A stretch of DNA of 64,000 nt from an uncultured bacterium (GCA_903870275.1 CAIQCK010000125.1:1-64000), one strand, 5' to 3'. Counted from the first letter of the stretch, positions 26,175 through 35,308 are shown. A program made the numbers and translations. The notes: generated from the sequence alone by a model not told the origin.

Positions 26175-26684
26175 ATGAAACTGACCTTTTACTGTCAGAG
26201 CTGTAGTCAGAAATTGAACGTCGGCCACTCGCAGATCGGGAGCATCGTGCGTTGCCCGGCGTGCGACATGGCCCAGCCGGTCACGACGCCGTTGGCGAAG
26301 CGATACTACGGAATGCGAATCGCCTCGGTCACGCTTCAGATCGTCGGGGTCGTGGTGGCGCTGGCGCTGGCGGTTGGCGTGTTGTATCTGATGGCGCGCT
26401 ACGAGCTTTGGGACGCGCGGCAATTGGGCAAGGCGTTGCTGGTGCTGGGCGTGGGGTTGCCCGGAGCGTTCACCGTGGGCGCGGTGATCTTCGCCACCGG
26501 CGAGGGACTCCGGCTGCTGGTGGAACTGGAAGACAACGTGCGCACCACGCGTCTGCATATGGACCTGTGGCGCGCCGAACGGGAGGCGGGTACCGCGCCG
26601 CTGCCCCAGATGCCGCTGCCAACACCGCCGCCAACACAACCGCTGCCGCCACCGCCACCGCCACCGGCCGCATCAACGTCATAG
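26175..26684 (+). CDS. Small zinc-ribbon membrane protein with proline-rich tail
   Basis: A 169-residue protein from ATG 26175, preceded by GGGAG 9 nt upstream. It begins with a zinc ribbon (CQSC at residues 8-11 and CPAC near 30), followed by two hydrophobic segments (about 52-75 and 90-115), a short charged region and a Pro-rich tail (PLPTPPPTQPLPPPPPPP). The function is unknown. The combination suggests a membrane-anchored adaptor. It precedes another proline-rich exported protein by about 150 bp. Confidence 0.65.
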   Translation: MKLTFYCQSCSQKLNVGHSQIGSIVRCPACDMAQPVTTPLAKRYYGMRIASVTLQIVGVVVALALAVGVLYLMARYELWDARQLGKALLVLGVGLPGAFTVGAVIFATGEGLRLLVELEDNVRTTRLHMDLWRAEREAGTAPLPQMPLPTPPPTQPLPPPPPPPAASTS

Positions 26685-26832
26685 TGGCATCCGCCGGGCT
26701 GCGTTGTTTGAAAGAGTTTTAGGTCACACTGGTGCTGCGCAAGCGTTCGCGAAACCGGTGCGAATGAGGATGCGGAAGCAACGCGGAGAGGTCCTGGAAC
26801 CCGCCGCCGCGTTTTCGCGCGGGAATGTTTGG

Positions 26833-28032
26833 ATGACAAAGTATCCGCTCATCTTGTTGATGGTAGCCGGCGTGGTTCTCCACGCGGCGGCAATGGCTTT
26901 TTCCGCGCCACCGCCAGCCGCCACGACTCTGCCGCCGTCTCAGATCGCGCCTGCCGCGCCCCGGCCGTCGCTCGAGGCCGACGCGCAGAAGCTAGTGGTG
27001 GTGATGGCGTCGGCGTTGGATGCGGGCTGGCAGCGGGTCAGTCGGACGATGGATGAGTTCTTCCGCCTGCCGCCAGAATCTCCGCCGCCTGCCGATCAAC
27101 CTGCGCCGTCATCGCCGGCGACCACGGCTTCAGCCGCTCCCGCTGCTCCGCCGCCCGCGCCAGCATCGCCGCCGATTCAGGCGGCAGTGGCAGTGCCACC
27201 CGCCGCGGCTCCGGCATCGTTGCCGCCGTTACCGCCGCAGACTGCGGCGCCTGTTCCGCCGCCCGCTTCGAAACCCGCCGTCGCCGTCACCGCGCCGCCG
27301 GCCCAACCGCCCGCGCCAGCGCAAGTGGCATCCGTATCCGCAGCCGACTCCAAGCCGCCGTCGCCATCGCCCGCGCCGGTGCCGCCGGCGTTGATCTCAT
27401 CGTTGCCGGTCCAGCCCGCCGCGCCGTCGGTCATGGCTCCCGCGTCGTCGTCCGCGACCCAGGTTGTCATCAATCCGACCAAGACGAGCACGAACCCGCT
27501 GAAGTATCTCGTGGCCAAGTACGCCGCGCCATCGCAGTCGTCAGGCAGGCGCGCAAACTCGTTGGTAACCTTGGACGTTCACCGGATCGTAAAAAGAAAA
27601 TATTTGCCCGATGCGACGGACAATCCCGCTTTGGGCTGGATGGCACGCGCTCATTATCGCGAGACTGCTTCCTTGCACATCACGGTGGAAAATCTCTCGC
27701 CGCAACTGCTGACCAACGTGGTGGTGCAGTGGGGTGTCGTCAAAAAGAGCGTCGCGCGCGATTCCACCACCAAGCCCGTGGTCTTTGGCACGAACGAGAC
27801 GGTGACGCTGAAGCCGCTGGACGTGAAGAGCATCGAAACCGCCCCCGTCGAGGTCGAGGGGAGGATAGACCAAAGCACCGGCCGCGGTTCGGGCGACATC
27901 ATCCGGGGCCACGCGGTTCAAGTCCTGGTCGGCACCAACGTCATTGCCGAGGAATTTTTCCCGGCCACACTCAAGATTTCATTCAAGGAACTCCAGCCTG
28001 TGCCCAAGCCGCTGCCGCCGATCCAGCAGTGA
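26833..28032 (+). CDS. Exported Pro/Ala-rich protein with C-terminal beta domain shared with 29899-30456
   Basis: A 399-residue protein starting at ATG 26833 (MTKYPLILLM), with a signal peptide or anchor at residues 4-25. Residues about 75-215 are extremely Pro/Ala-rich, like a periplasm-spanning linker. The C-terminal 165 residues are globular: LHITVENLSPQLLTNVVVQW, LKPLDVKSIETA, GHAVQVLVGTNVIAEEFFP. These blocks match the protein at 29899-30456 in the same order (LEITLKN, WGIVK, LKPLEQKIIETA, GHGAQVLIDGKVVVESFVP). I do not recognise a named family. The long Pro-rich stretch looks like TonB-type spanning segments, but there is no TonB C-terminal motif. Confidence 0.65.
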   Translation: MTKYPLILLMVAGVVLHAAAMAFSAPPPAATTLPPSQIAPAAPRPSLEADAQKLVVVMASALDAGWQRVSRTMDEFFRLPPESPPPADQPAPSSPATTASAAPAAPPPAPASPPIQAAVAVPPAAAPASLPPLPPQTAAPVPPPASKPAVAVTAPPAQPPAPAQVASVSAADSKPPSPSPAPVPPALISSLPVQPAAPSVMAPASSSATQVVINPTKTSTNPLKYLVAKYAAPSQSSGRRANSLVTLDVHRIVKRKYLPDATDNPALGWMARAHYRETASLHITVENLSPQLLTNVVVQWGVVKKSVARDSTTKPVVFGTNETVTLKPLDVKSIETAPVEVEGRIDQSTGRGSGDIIRGHAVQVLVGTNVIAEEFFPATLKISFKELQPVPKPLPPIQQ

Positions 28033-28162
28033 GCCGGCGTGTGGCGGCCCTGGATTCGTTCGCGGTAGCGGTGATCTCCAACCGCCGAGTTGCCCTCGCG
28101 GCGGATGGTGAAGGAAAAGTCGGGGACGATTTTGTAACGGCCCGCGCAGGCGTCGCAGAGGC

Positions 28163-28678
28163 TTAACCAATAAACACCGGCGTGCCAACCTCCACGAGGT
28201 CGAAGAGCGCCGCGATGTCGGCGTTGCGCATGCGGACGCAGCCGTGGCTGTCGGGCGTGCCAATGCGGTCTTCGTGGGCGGTGCCGTGGATGTAGATGTA
28301 GCGGTCGTGGCTGTCCATGTCGCCGCCGCGATTGAGGCCGCGCTCGCAACCGTCGAGCCAGAGGATGCGAGCCATGATGAGGTCGCCGGTGGCCGGCGGG
28401 CGCGGGACGGAAGCCGGCGGGACGGGCTTGCGGCCCTTGAAAACGGTATTCAGCGGCATGCCTGCGCCGATTTTTTCCGCGATGCGATGGAGGCCGAGCG
28501 GCGTCCTGTAGCTGTTGAGCTGGCTGCCGACGCCAAAACGCGAGGTGGAGACGGGCCAGTCGGCCGCGAGCGCGCCGTCGCGGAACAGGCCGAGGCGTTG
28601 CTGGCCGATGCTGACGACCAGCGCCAGCGGTGGCGCGGCGTCGAGCCGTAGGCAAAGTTCGTCGAAAAGCAGTTGCAC
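28163..28678 (-). CDS. L,D-transpeptidase (YkuD domain)
   Basis: A 171-residue protein starting with GTG 28678. The catalytic motif IHGT (His131) and SHGCVRM (Ser144-His145-Gly-Cys147) are complete. It should form 3-3 cross-links in peptidoglycan or attach proteins to it. Oddly, no signal peptide is visible; export might use an unusual start further upstream, but the asd gene diverges only 75 bp away, so little room exists. The family is usually periplasmic. Confidence 0.85.
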   Translation of the reverse strand: MQLLFDELCLRLDAAPPLALVVSIGQQRLGLFRDGALAADWPVSTSRFGVGSQLNSYRTPLGLHRIAEKIGAGMPLNTVFKGRKPVPPASVPRPPATGDLIMARILWLDGCERGLNRGGDMDSHDRYIYIHGTAHEDRIGTPDSHGCVRMRNADIAALFDLVEVGTPVFIG

Positions 28679-28753
28679 GTTGTCCGGGCGCGACTATACT
28701 GCGCCGCTTTCGGCAAGGAAAGCCGAAGGCGTATTACGGAAGAAATTATTATT

Positions 28754-29758
28754 ATGAGCCGTCAGTATCACGTTGCAGTCGTTGGCGCCACCGGTGCGGT
28801 GGGCGTCGAGATGATCAAGACACTGGAAAAACGCAATTTTCCGGTGGGCAAGCTGTCGCTGTTCGCCAGCGCTCGCTCCAAGGGCAAGACGCTGTCGTTC
28901 CGCGGCAAGCCGGTGCCGGTGCGCGAACTGACGCACGATTGTTTTGACGGCGTGGAAATCGCGCTCTTTTCGGCCGGCGCGGGCCGGTCGCGGGAGTTTG
29001 CCGCCGACGCGGTGAAGGCCGGCGCTGTGGTGATTGACAATTCCTCGGCGTTTCGGATGGACCTGAACGCGCCGCTGGTGGTGCCGGAGATCAACCCGGA
29101 AGATATCCGCAAACACAAGGGCATCATCGCGAATCCGAACTGCTCGACGATCATCATGTTGATGCCGCTCTGGCCGCTGCACCGTATCGCCAAACTGCGG
29201 CGCGTGGTGGTCTCGACTTACCAGGCCGCAAGCGGTGCCGGCGCGCAAGCGATGGCGGAATTGGAAGACCAGACCCGCGACGTGCTGGCCGGCAAGCCGG
29301 CGGTGCCGAAGATCATGCCGCATCGCTATGCCTTCAACCTCTTCAGCCACAACACGGCGATTGGCGAGAACGGCTACAACGAGGAGGAAAACAAAATGGT
29401 GAAGGAGACGTGGAAGATTCTCCACGACGACACCATCAAGATTTGCCCCACCTGCATCCGCGTGCCGGTGTTGCGGGCGCATAGCGAGAGCATGGTGGCG
29501 GAGTTCGAGAAACCGATCTCCGTCGCGCAGGCTCGCGAGGCGCTGGCGAAAGCGCCCGGCCTGAAGCTGGTGGACGACCGCGAGCGCAATCTGTTCCCGA
29601 TGCCGATTGACGCGACGGAGCAATACGACTGCCTGGTCGGCCGCATTCGCGAGGACATGACCCACGCGAACAGCCTCGCGCTGTTTGTTGCCGGCGACCA
29701 GTTGCTGAAAGGTGCCGCGCTCAACGCCGTCCAGATCGCCGAGGTTCTCGTCGGCTGA
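28754..29758 (+). CDS. asd: Aspartate-semialdehyde dehydrogenase
   Basis: A 334-residue enzyme from ATG 28754. It has the NADP-binding loop VVGATGAVG (9-17), SAGAGRSREFA, and the catalytic Cys130 in NPNCST. It reduces aspartyl phosphate to aspartate semialdehyde on the path to lysine, diaminopimelate, methionine and threonine. The reading frame runs upstream to 28673, but a hairpin (TTCGGC/GCCGAA, 28711-28729) lies there and the ATG begins a canonical N-terminus. It diverges from the L,D-transpeptidase gene; diaminopimelate from this pathway feeds the cross-links that enzyme makes. Confidence 0.96.
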   Translation: MSRQYHVAVVGATGAVGVEMIKTLEKRNFPVGKLSLFASARSKGKTLSFRGKPVPVRELTHDCFDGVEIALFSAGAGRSREFAADAVKAGAVVIDNSSAFRMDLNAPLVVPEINPEDIRKHKGIIANPNCSTIIMLMPLWPLHRIAKLRRVVVSTYQAASGAGAQAMAELEDQTRDVLAGKPAVPKIMPHRYAFNLFSHNTAIGENGYNEEENKMVKETWKILHDDTIKICPTCIRVPVLRAHSESMVAEFEKPISVAQAREALAKAPGLKLVDDRERNLFPMPIDATEQYDCLVGRIREDMTHANSLALFVAGDQLLKGAALNAVQIAEVLVG

Positions 29759-29898
29759 CGGCAGCATCCGCATCCTCCGCATTCACTGGTCCGGTGGCGC
29801 CGCCAGCCTTGACCGGGGAAAGCGTCTTATGCCAGCGTAACGGCGATCAAGACAACCCGGAAAATCAAGCGGGAGCGCTGACCATTCGCAACACGCCC

Positions 29899-30456
29899 AT
29901 GCATAAAACTATAAGCCGGTTGAATGCGATTCTCTTTCTTGTCTTGTGCGCCGCCGCGGTGCCGGCCCCGGCTCAGCTTCAGCTTACCGTCCAAGCCATC
30001 AGCCATCGCAAGGGGGTTGGCGGCGGGTTCACCTACTCTTCGACGCAATCGAGCCGCGCCTTGGAAATCACCCTCAAAAACACCACGCCGAAACCGGTGA
30101 CCGGCGTGACGGTGCGGTGGGGCATCGTCAAGACGCGGACCGGCTATTCTTACAGCTCCCGGGACAACGATCGGAACTGGCACGAGCGCGCCTTTGGCGG
30201 CGAGGAGAAACTCGACCTCAAGCCGCTGGAGCAAAAGATCATCGAGACCGCCGAGGTCAGCGGCTACCACGAGGACAGTCATTACAGCGGCACCTTTTGG
30301 GGTGAGAAAATCACCGGCCACGGCGCCCAAGTGCTGATTGACGGCAAGGTCGTCGTCGAATCCTTCGTGCCGCCCAACATCAAAAGGCTCTTTGAGAAAC
30401 TTTCGCCCGTCGAAAACGAATCCGATCAGGGCAGGAAGAAAAAGGGCAAAGACTAG
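29899..30456 (+). CDS. Small secreted protein of unknown function (domain shared with 26833-28032)
   Basis: A 185-residue protein starting at ATG 29899, with a signal peptide ending near PAPAQ (residue 27). The mature part is one beta-rich domain: LEITLKNTTPKPVTGVTVRWGIV, LDLKPLEQKIIETAEV, GHGAQVLIDGKVVVESFVP (here split as three separate blocks). The same blocks in the same order form the C-terminus of the protein at 26833-28032, so this is a stand-alone version of that domain. The C-terminus is Lys-rich. It follows asd by 140 bp on the same strand. Confidence 0.65.
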   Translation: MHKTISRLNAILFLVLCAAAVPAPAQLQLTVQAISHRKGVGGGFTYSSTQSSRALEITLKNTTPKPVTGVTVRWGIVKTRTGYSYSSRDNDRNWHERAFGGEEKLDLKPLEQKIIETAEVSGYHEDSHYSGTFWGEKITGHGAQVLIDGKVVVESFVPPNIKRLFEKLSPVENESDQGRKKKGKD

Positions 30457-30489
30457 CGTCCGGCGGAGGCCGTTTTTGCCGCGCCGGGA

Positions 30490-31809
30490 TCAGTGCGGCG
30501 GAAGCAGTTTCTTTTCCGTGGCGGGCGGCGTGACCGCCTCTCCCGGCGATTCCGGCTTGGCCCATGCGCGGTAGCGCATCTGCAACACGACCGGCCGGCC
30601 CGCCGGCACATCCAACTCCCACCGCAGCCAGCGCGCGCCCGCCGCGTCGCGCTCCACCGTGGCTGGCGGCACGGTTTCTTCGACGACATTCGGCACCGCG
30701 CGCAACACCAGCGCCCGCAACGGCGACGAGGCGCCGTTGCTCAAGAAGAGGGTCGCGACCGCCAAAACCTCCTCACGCGGCGCGGCGGCCGGCGGGCCGA
30801 CTACGCGGCGGCTGATCTCTTTCACGCGCCGGTCCACGCGCAACGGCGTGGCCTCGTCCAAATCCACCATCACCGCGCTGCCGCTTGCCGTCGCCGGAAA
30901 CATTATCGCTCCAACCGGCGCGGCGGGCCACGACCGGCTCGTGTTGTTGTGCAGCCGCAACGTGGTGCGCGCCACCGCCGGCGCATCCGGCCGGTCCGGG
31001 ATCACCACGCGCGCCAGCCGTTCGCACGGCGCGTCCTCGCTGAACAACACGGTCTTTGCTCCGGCGATCTCCGTGGCTTCCCACGCCGCCTCGCCGGGAG
31101 CGAGCGCGAACCGCGCCGGCGCGCCGCGCAACCGCGAAACATCGCCTTCGATTTGCGCGAGCAGCGTCAGCCGCGCCGTCGCCGCGCCGCTGGCCGCTAA
31201 TTCATACGCCGGCGACCAGCGCACGTCGGGCAGCGTGTAGGCCAGCCGCACGTTCAGGGGCGTGTTGGTGCTCACGCAACGCGCCAGCAGCGCCGGCACC
31301 GGCTGGATCGTCTGGCGGTGCGTATGCAATGCCCCATCGAGCCGGCGCACGACCGTGATGGCCGGGATGGCGATGGCGACGGCGCGGTTGGTCGCTTCCT
31401 CGATCATTGCCAACTCGCCGGCCAGTTTCAGGCGGCCCCTGAAAAACTCGTTCGTGCCGCTGGCGCGCACCTCGACGACCGCCCCGGTGTTGGCCGCCAG
31501 CAGACCGGCGATGTCCGTGGCGATGACCGTTTGCGGCCGGCCGGCGTTGCCGAAACGCGGCGGCCCGTCGAACAGCGAGGCCGGCGACAGCTCGATCTGA
31601 GGATCGTGTCCCGGCTTGCGCAACGCGTCCAACGGCAGGTTGAGCCAGCAGACTTCGCCGGTGGCGGTTGGCGCGGGGCTTTCCGTCTCGACGCGCGCGC
31701 CGCCGCTGGCAAAGACGGTGATGCTCGTGACGCGCGGCGTCAATTCGATCTGGCCCCAGGCGGCGGTGGCGGCAAGAAAAATGGCGGGGATGAACGGCGT
31801 TCCTTGCAT
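30490..31809 (-). CDS. Secreted DUF4139-like protein
   Basis: A 439-residue protein with a signal peptide (cleavage near AAWGQ). The pattern SITVFASGGARVE at the N-terminus and YTLPDVRWSPAYELAASG in the middle resembles the DUF4139/DUF4140 (mucoidy-inhibitor A-like) family, then beta-rich segments with LHNNTSRSWP. The molecular role is not established. ATG 31809 overlaps the -35 hexamer of a promoter-like sequence for the divergent aminopeptidase gene. Confidence 0.6.
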   Translation of the reverse strand: MQGTPFIPAIFLAATAAWGQIELTPRVTSITVFASGGARVETESPAPTATGEVCWLNLPLDALRKPGHDPQIELSPASLFDGPPRFGNAGRPQTVIATDIAGLLAANTGAVVEVRASGTNEFFRGRLKLAGELAMIEEATNRAVAIAIPAITVVRRLDGALHTHRQTIQPVPALLARCVSTNTPLNVRLAYTLPDVRWSPAYELAASGAATARLTLLAQIEGDVSRLRGAPARFALAPGEAAWEATEIAGAKTVLFSEDAPCERLARVVIPDRPDAPAVARTTLRLHNNTSRSWPAAPVGAIMFPATASGSAVMVDLDEATPLRVDRRVKEISRRVVGPPAAAPREEVLAVATLFLSNGASSPLRALVLRAVPNVVEETVPPATVERDAAGARWLRWELDVPAGRPVVLQMRYRAWAKPESPGEAVTPPATEKKLLPPH

Positions 31810-31831
31810 GGCGAGTGAAAGCGTTTATAAT
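31804..31831 (+). promoter_or_regulatory. Promoter-like sequence for the aminopeptidase gene
   Basis: TTGCAT (31804-31809), a 16-bp spacer and a perfect TATAAT (31826-31831). The predicted start near 31838 is only about 4 nt before ATG 31842. The -35 box overlaps the start codon of the divergent gene. Confidence 0.45.
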
Positions 31832-31841
31832 TCAAGGGCGC

Positions 31842-33299
31842 ATGAAAATCCAGACCAAAACCACCCCCGCCTTCACCACCTTCGCCGACGCCGTCGTGTT
31901 CTTTCTGCACGCCGAGCAAAAAACCTCCGCGCTCGGCGCGGCGTTTCGCGGCCTCAATGCCGAGGAGTTCGCCGGCAAATCCGGCCAGCTTTGCGTCGTG
32001 CACACCCAGGGCCGACTCGCGGCGCCGCGCGCGTTGCTCGCCGGACTCGGCCCGCGCAAGGAATCCACGCCGCCGAAACTCCGGCGCGCGGTCATTGCCG
32101 CGACGCGCCGCCTGCGTGAAATCGGCGTCCGCCGTGCCGCGTTCGATGCCGGCGATGCGGAGCGCGCCGGCATCATCGCCGAGGCGGTGGTGGCGGCACA
32201 CTACGACTTTGACGATTTCAAGCCCTCCAAGGCTCCGCCGAAAACCAAACTCACCGGCGTGACCATCCATGTCAGCCCCGGCGAAGCGCGCGCCGCAGCC
32301 GCCGCGGTCCAACGCGGCCGCGTCCTTGGCGAAACGGTGAATTGGACCAAATCCATCGCCAACCTGCCCGGCAACGTGATGTATCCCGCCGAGTTGGCGC
32401 GGCGCGCGGTGGCGTTGTCGCGCGAGTCCCGCGGCCGGCTGCATTGCCGCGTGCTGGACAAGCGGGCGCTGGAGCGCGGCGGGTTTGGAGGCATTCTCGC
32501 CGTTGGCAGCGGCAGCGCCCGCGAACCGCGCCTCATCGTGCTCGAATACCGCGGGGGCCCGCGTTCTGCGAACGCGAAGCCGTTTGCGCTGGTCGGCAAG
32601 GCGATCACGTTCGACAGCGGCGGCATTTGCATCAAGCCCGGCGACAAGATGGAGGAGATGAAATGGGACAAGTGCGGCGGTTGCGCCGTGCTCGGCATCT
32701 TGCGGGCCGCGGCGTTGCTGCGGCTGCCGGTGAATCTGATCGGCATCATCGCCGCCGCCGAGAACATGCCCGGCGCCGCGAGCTACCGGCCCGGCGATAT
32801 CGTCACGACGCGCAACGGCAATACCATCGAAGTCATCAACACCGACGCCGAGGGCCGCGTCATCCTCGCCGACGCACTGGCCTGCGCCTGCGAACACAAG
32901 CCGCGCGCCATCGTGGATTTTGCCACGCTCACCGGCGCGTGCGTTGTCGCGCTCGGCCATAACATCGCCGGCTTGATGGGCAACGACGCTACGCTGCACA
33001 AGCGCATCCAACGCGCTTCCGAAGCCACCGGTGAGCCGGTCTGGGAGCTGCCGCTGGTGGACGAGTTCCGCGACATGGTCAGGAGCGATGCCGCCACGGT
33101 GAAAAACTCCGCCGGCCGCTACGGCGGCACGCTCACCGGCGCGGCGTTTCTCCAGGCATTCGTGGAGGAAGGCGTCCCGTGGGCGCACCTCGACATCGCC
33201 GGTCCGGCGTGGGCATCCGACGCGAAACCGTATCAGGAAAAGGGCGCCACCGCGTTCGGCGTGCGCCTGATGATCGAATTGTTGGGGCGCGGCATGTAA
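31842..33299 (+). CDS. pepA: Leucyl aminopeptidase, M17 family
   Basis: A 485-residue enzyme from ATG 31842; GTG 31815 would add nine residues but would overlap the promoter-like sequence. The C-terminal catalytic domain has KAITFDSGGICIKPGDKMEEMKWDKCGG-type metal and lysine ligands (split: KAITFDSGGICIKPGDKM, then WDKCGG) and the M17 signature NTDAEGRVILADAL. It removes N-terminal residues from peptides using two metal ions, usually as a hexamer in the cytoplasm. The N-terminal macro-like domain is present but divergent. purC follows 80 bp later. Confidence 0.94.
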   Translation: MKIQTKTTPAFTTFADAVVFFLHAEQKTSALGAAFRGLNAEEFAGKSGQLCVVHTQGRLAAPRALLAGLGPRKESTPPKLRRAVIAATRRLREIGVRRAAFDAGDAERAGIIAEAVVAAHYDFDDFKPSKAPPKTKLTGVTIHVSPGEARAAAAAVQRGRVLGETVNWTKSIANLPGNVMYPAELARRAVALSRESRGRLHCRVLDKRALERGGFGGILAVGSGSAREPRLIVLEYRGGPRSANAKPFALVGKAITFDSGGICIKPGDKMEEMKWDKCGGCAVLGILRAAALLRLPVNLIGIIAAAENMPGAASYRPGDIVTTRNGNTIEVINTDAEGRVILADALACACEHKPRAIVDFATLTGACVVALGHNIAGLMGNDATLHKRIQRASEATGEPVWELPLVDEFRDMVRSDAATVKNSAGRYGGTLTGAAFLQAFVEEGVPWAHLDIAGPAWASDAKPYQEKGATAFGVRLMIELLGRGM

Positions 33300-33378
33300 A
33301 GCGCCAAACGCAGAATTGATGATCGCCGTCGCGTTTTACGCTTCACGTTTGGCGGCGCATCGGTAGAATCCAATCGCC

Positions 33379-34293
33379 ATGAGCCAAACCAACGATGTCC
33401 TGCTGTCCATCAACATCCCCGGCCTGAGGAAACTCCGAAGCGGCAAGGTGCGCGAGATTTTTGATCTCGGCGACCGGCTGCTGTTCCTGGCCACCGACCG
33501 CATTTCGGCGTTCGACGTGATCATGCCGACCGGCATTCCGCTGAAGGGCTGCGTGCTGTCATCCATCTCGAAATTCTGGTTCGAGAAAACCGCGCACATC
33601 GTGCGGAACCATGTCCTGACGATGGATTTCGGCGAGTTCCCGCCCCAGCTGCAGTCGTATCGCCGGCAGCTTGAAGGTCGCGCGATGATTGTGACCAAGT
33701 GCGAGCCGCTGGCGGTGGAGTGCATCGTGCGCGGCTACCTCGCCGGCTCCGGCTGGAAGGAATACAAGCAAAGCCAGAGCGTCTGCGGCGTGAAGCTGCC
33801 GGCGGGTCTGTTGGAGTCGTCCGAACTGCCGGAGCCGATCTTCACCCCGTCCACGAAGGCGCAGAGCGGCCACGACATCAACATCAGCTACGAACAATCG
33901 GCGAAGATTCTCGGCCGGCCCATGGCCGAGCGCGTGCGGGACGCGTCGCTGGCGATCTACAAGTGGGCGCGCGCGTTCGCCCGCGAGCGCGGCATCATCA
34001 TCGCTGACACGAAGTTTGAATTTGGCAAATTGCCGGACGGCGAAGTCATCCTCATTGACGAAGTGCTGACGCCGGACAGCTCGCGGTTCTGGCCCGCCGA
34101 CGAATACGAGCCGGGCCGGGGCCAATCGAGTTTCGACAAACAGTTTGTGCGCGACTATCTCGAAACGCTGAATTGGAACAAGACGCCGCCCGGTCCGGCG
34201 CTGCCGCCGGAGATTGTCGCCAAGACGAGCGAGAAATATCTGGAGGCGTACCGGCGGATTACCGGGCAGGAGCTTGTGACCGGTGATTCGTAA
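33379..34293 (+). CDS. purC: Phosphoribosylaminoimidazole-succinocarboxamide synthase
   Basis: A 304-residue enzyme with SAICAR synthase hallmarks: SGKVREIFDLGDRLLFLATDR (N-terminal loop, residues 21-41 approx.), ISAFDVIMPTGIP, ECIVRGYLAGSGWKEY, and LIDEVLTPDSSRFWP. It joins aspartate to CAIR in purine synthesis, using ATP. The length fits the long (about 300-residue) bacterial or fungal type. The last codons (ELVTGDS-stop) are written in the heptad array that continues into the downstream gap. Confidence 0.96.
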   Translation: MSQTNDVLLSINIPGLRKLRSGKVREIFDLGDRLLFLATDRISAFDVIMPTGIPLKGCVLSSISKFWFEKTAHIVRNHVLTMDFGEFPPQLQSYRRQLEGRAMIVTKCEPLAVECIVRGYLAGSGWKEYKQSQSVCGVKLPAGLLESSELPEPIFTPSTKAQSGHDINISYEQSAKILGRPMAERVRDASLAIYKWARAFARERGIIIADTKFEFGKLPDGEVILIDEVLTPDSSRFWPADEYEPGRGQSSFDKQFVRDYLETLNWNKTPPGPALPPEIVAKTSEKYLEAYRRITGQELVTGDS

Positions 34294-34403
34294 CTCGTGA
34301 TTGGTGACTGGTAACTGGTAATTGGTGACTGGTAACTGGTGACTGGTGTTTGGGCCTGACCCGGCGACAAATCACCAATTACCAATCTCCAATCTCCAAT
34401 TAC
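34276..34403 (+). repeat. Inverted heptad arrays between purC and xerD
   Basis: Ten contiguous heptads of the form GTRAYTG or close variants (34276-34345) are followed, after 23 nt, by five heptads in the opposite sense (CAATTAC/CAATCTC type, 34369-34403). The two can pair in several registers. The first two and a half units are inside the end of purC, and the array stops 11 nt before the recombinase ATG. Confidence 0.85.
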
Positions 34404-34414
34404 GAACCCCGACC

Positions 34415-35308
34415 ATGCAGGCGCTCATAGACGAATTCATCACGCACGTCGCTTTGGAGCGCGGCCAGGCGAAGAACACGCAGGACACCTACCGGCGGCT
34501 GCTGACGCAGTTCGGCGGCTTCCTGCAAAGCCGCAATGTGCAACGCTGGGGCGAAGCCACCTCGCAGCACATCACCGATTACCTGCTTTACCAGCGCAAG
34601 CGCGAGATGGCGCTCAACTCGATTTTGCTGGAACTGGCGGCGATCCGCGTCTTCTTCCGTTTCCTTTATGCCAACCGTTTTGTGCCGTCGAACGTGGCCG
34701 AACTCATAGACCGGCCTAAGAAATTCAAATCGCTGCCCAAATCGCTCTCGATGGCCGACGTGGACAAGCTGCTGCAATGGCCCGCCGCCGACGATCCCCG
34801 CGCCGTCCGCGACCAGGCCATCCTGGAAGTGATGTATGCCAGCGGCTTGCGTGTGTCCGAGTTGGCGACGCTGAAGCTGGAGAACATCAACTTCGAGTCG
34901 GGTTTTTTGCGCGTGATCGGCAAGGGCAACAAGGAGCGCATTGTGCCGATTGGCCGCCAGGCGCTGACGCGGTTGAAGCTTTATATGGACCGGATGCGGC
35001 CGAAGTTGGTGCGTCCGCACACGCCGAGCGCGATCTTCCTGAGCAATCGCGGCCGGCAAATGAACCGGGCGACGTTGTGGAAGCTGGTGAGCGGCTGCGC
35101 GAAACGAGCCGGCATCGTCAAGCACGTCAGCCCGCACATGCTGCGGCACAGCTTTGCCACGCATCTGCTGGAAAACGGCGCGGACTTGCGCGTGATCCAA
35201 GAAATGCTGGGCCACGCCGATATTTCGACGACGCAGATTTACACCCACGTGGACAGCCAGCGGCTCAAGAGCGTCCATTACCAGTTTCATCCGCGCGCGA
35301 AGGGGTGA
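34415..35308 (+). CDS. xerD: Tyrosine recombinase XerC/XerD
   Basis: A 297-residue recombinase from ATG 34415. The full catalytic set is visible: Arg146 (ASGLRVSEL), Lys170 (VIGKGNKER), His241 and Arg244 (HMLRHSFATH), His267 (LGHADI) and Tyr276 (TQIYTHV). A SAM-like N-terminal core-binding domain covers 1-100. The size and lack of extra domains fit chromosome-dimer resolution at dif, rather than a phage integrase. xerD is more likely than xerC from HADISTTQIYTHV, but either is possible. Confidence 0.93.
   Translation: MQALIDEFITHVALERGQAKNTQDTYRRLLTQFGGFLQSRNVQRWGEATSQHITDYLLYQRKREMALNSILLELAAIRVFFRFLYANRFVPSNVAELIDRPKKFKSLPKSLSMADVDKLLQWPAADDPRAVRDQAILEVMYASGLRVSELATLKLENINFESGFLRVIGKGNKERIVPIGRQALTRLKLYMDRMRPKLVRPHTPSAIFLSNRGRQMNRATLWKLVSGCAKRAGIVKHVSPHMLRHSFATHLLENGADLRVIQEMLGHADISTTQIYTHVDSQRLKSVHYQFHPRAKG

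Noticed and set aside
34276..34403. CRISPR-like array
   Set aside because: Units are 7 nt, contiguous and without spacers, and no cas genes are nearby.
34415..35308. Integrase of a genomic island
   Set aside because: Size and motifs fit housekeeping XerC/XerD, it lies between purC and rnc, and no tRNA or direct repeats mark an island end.
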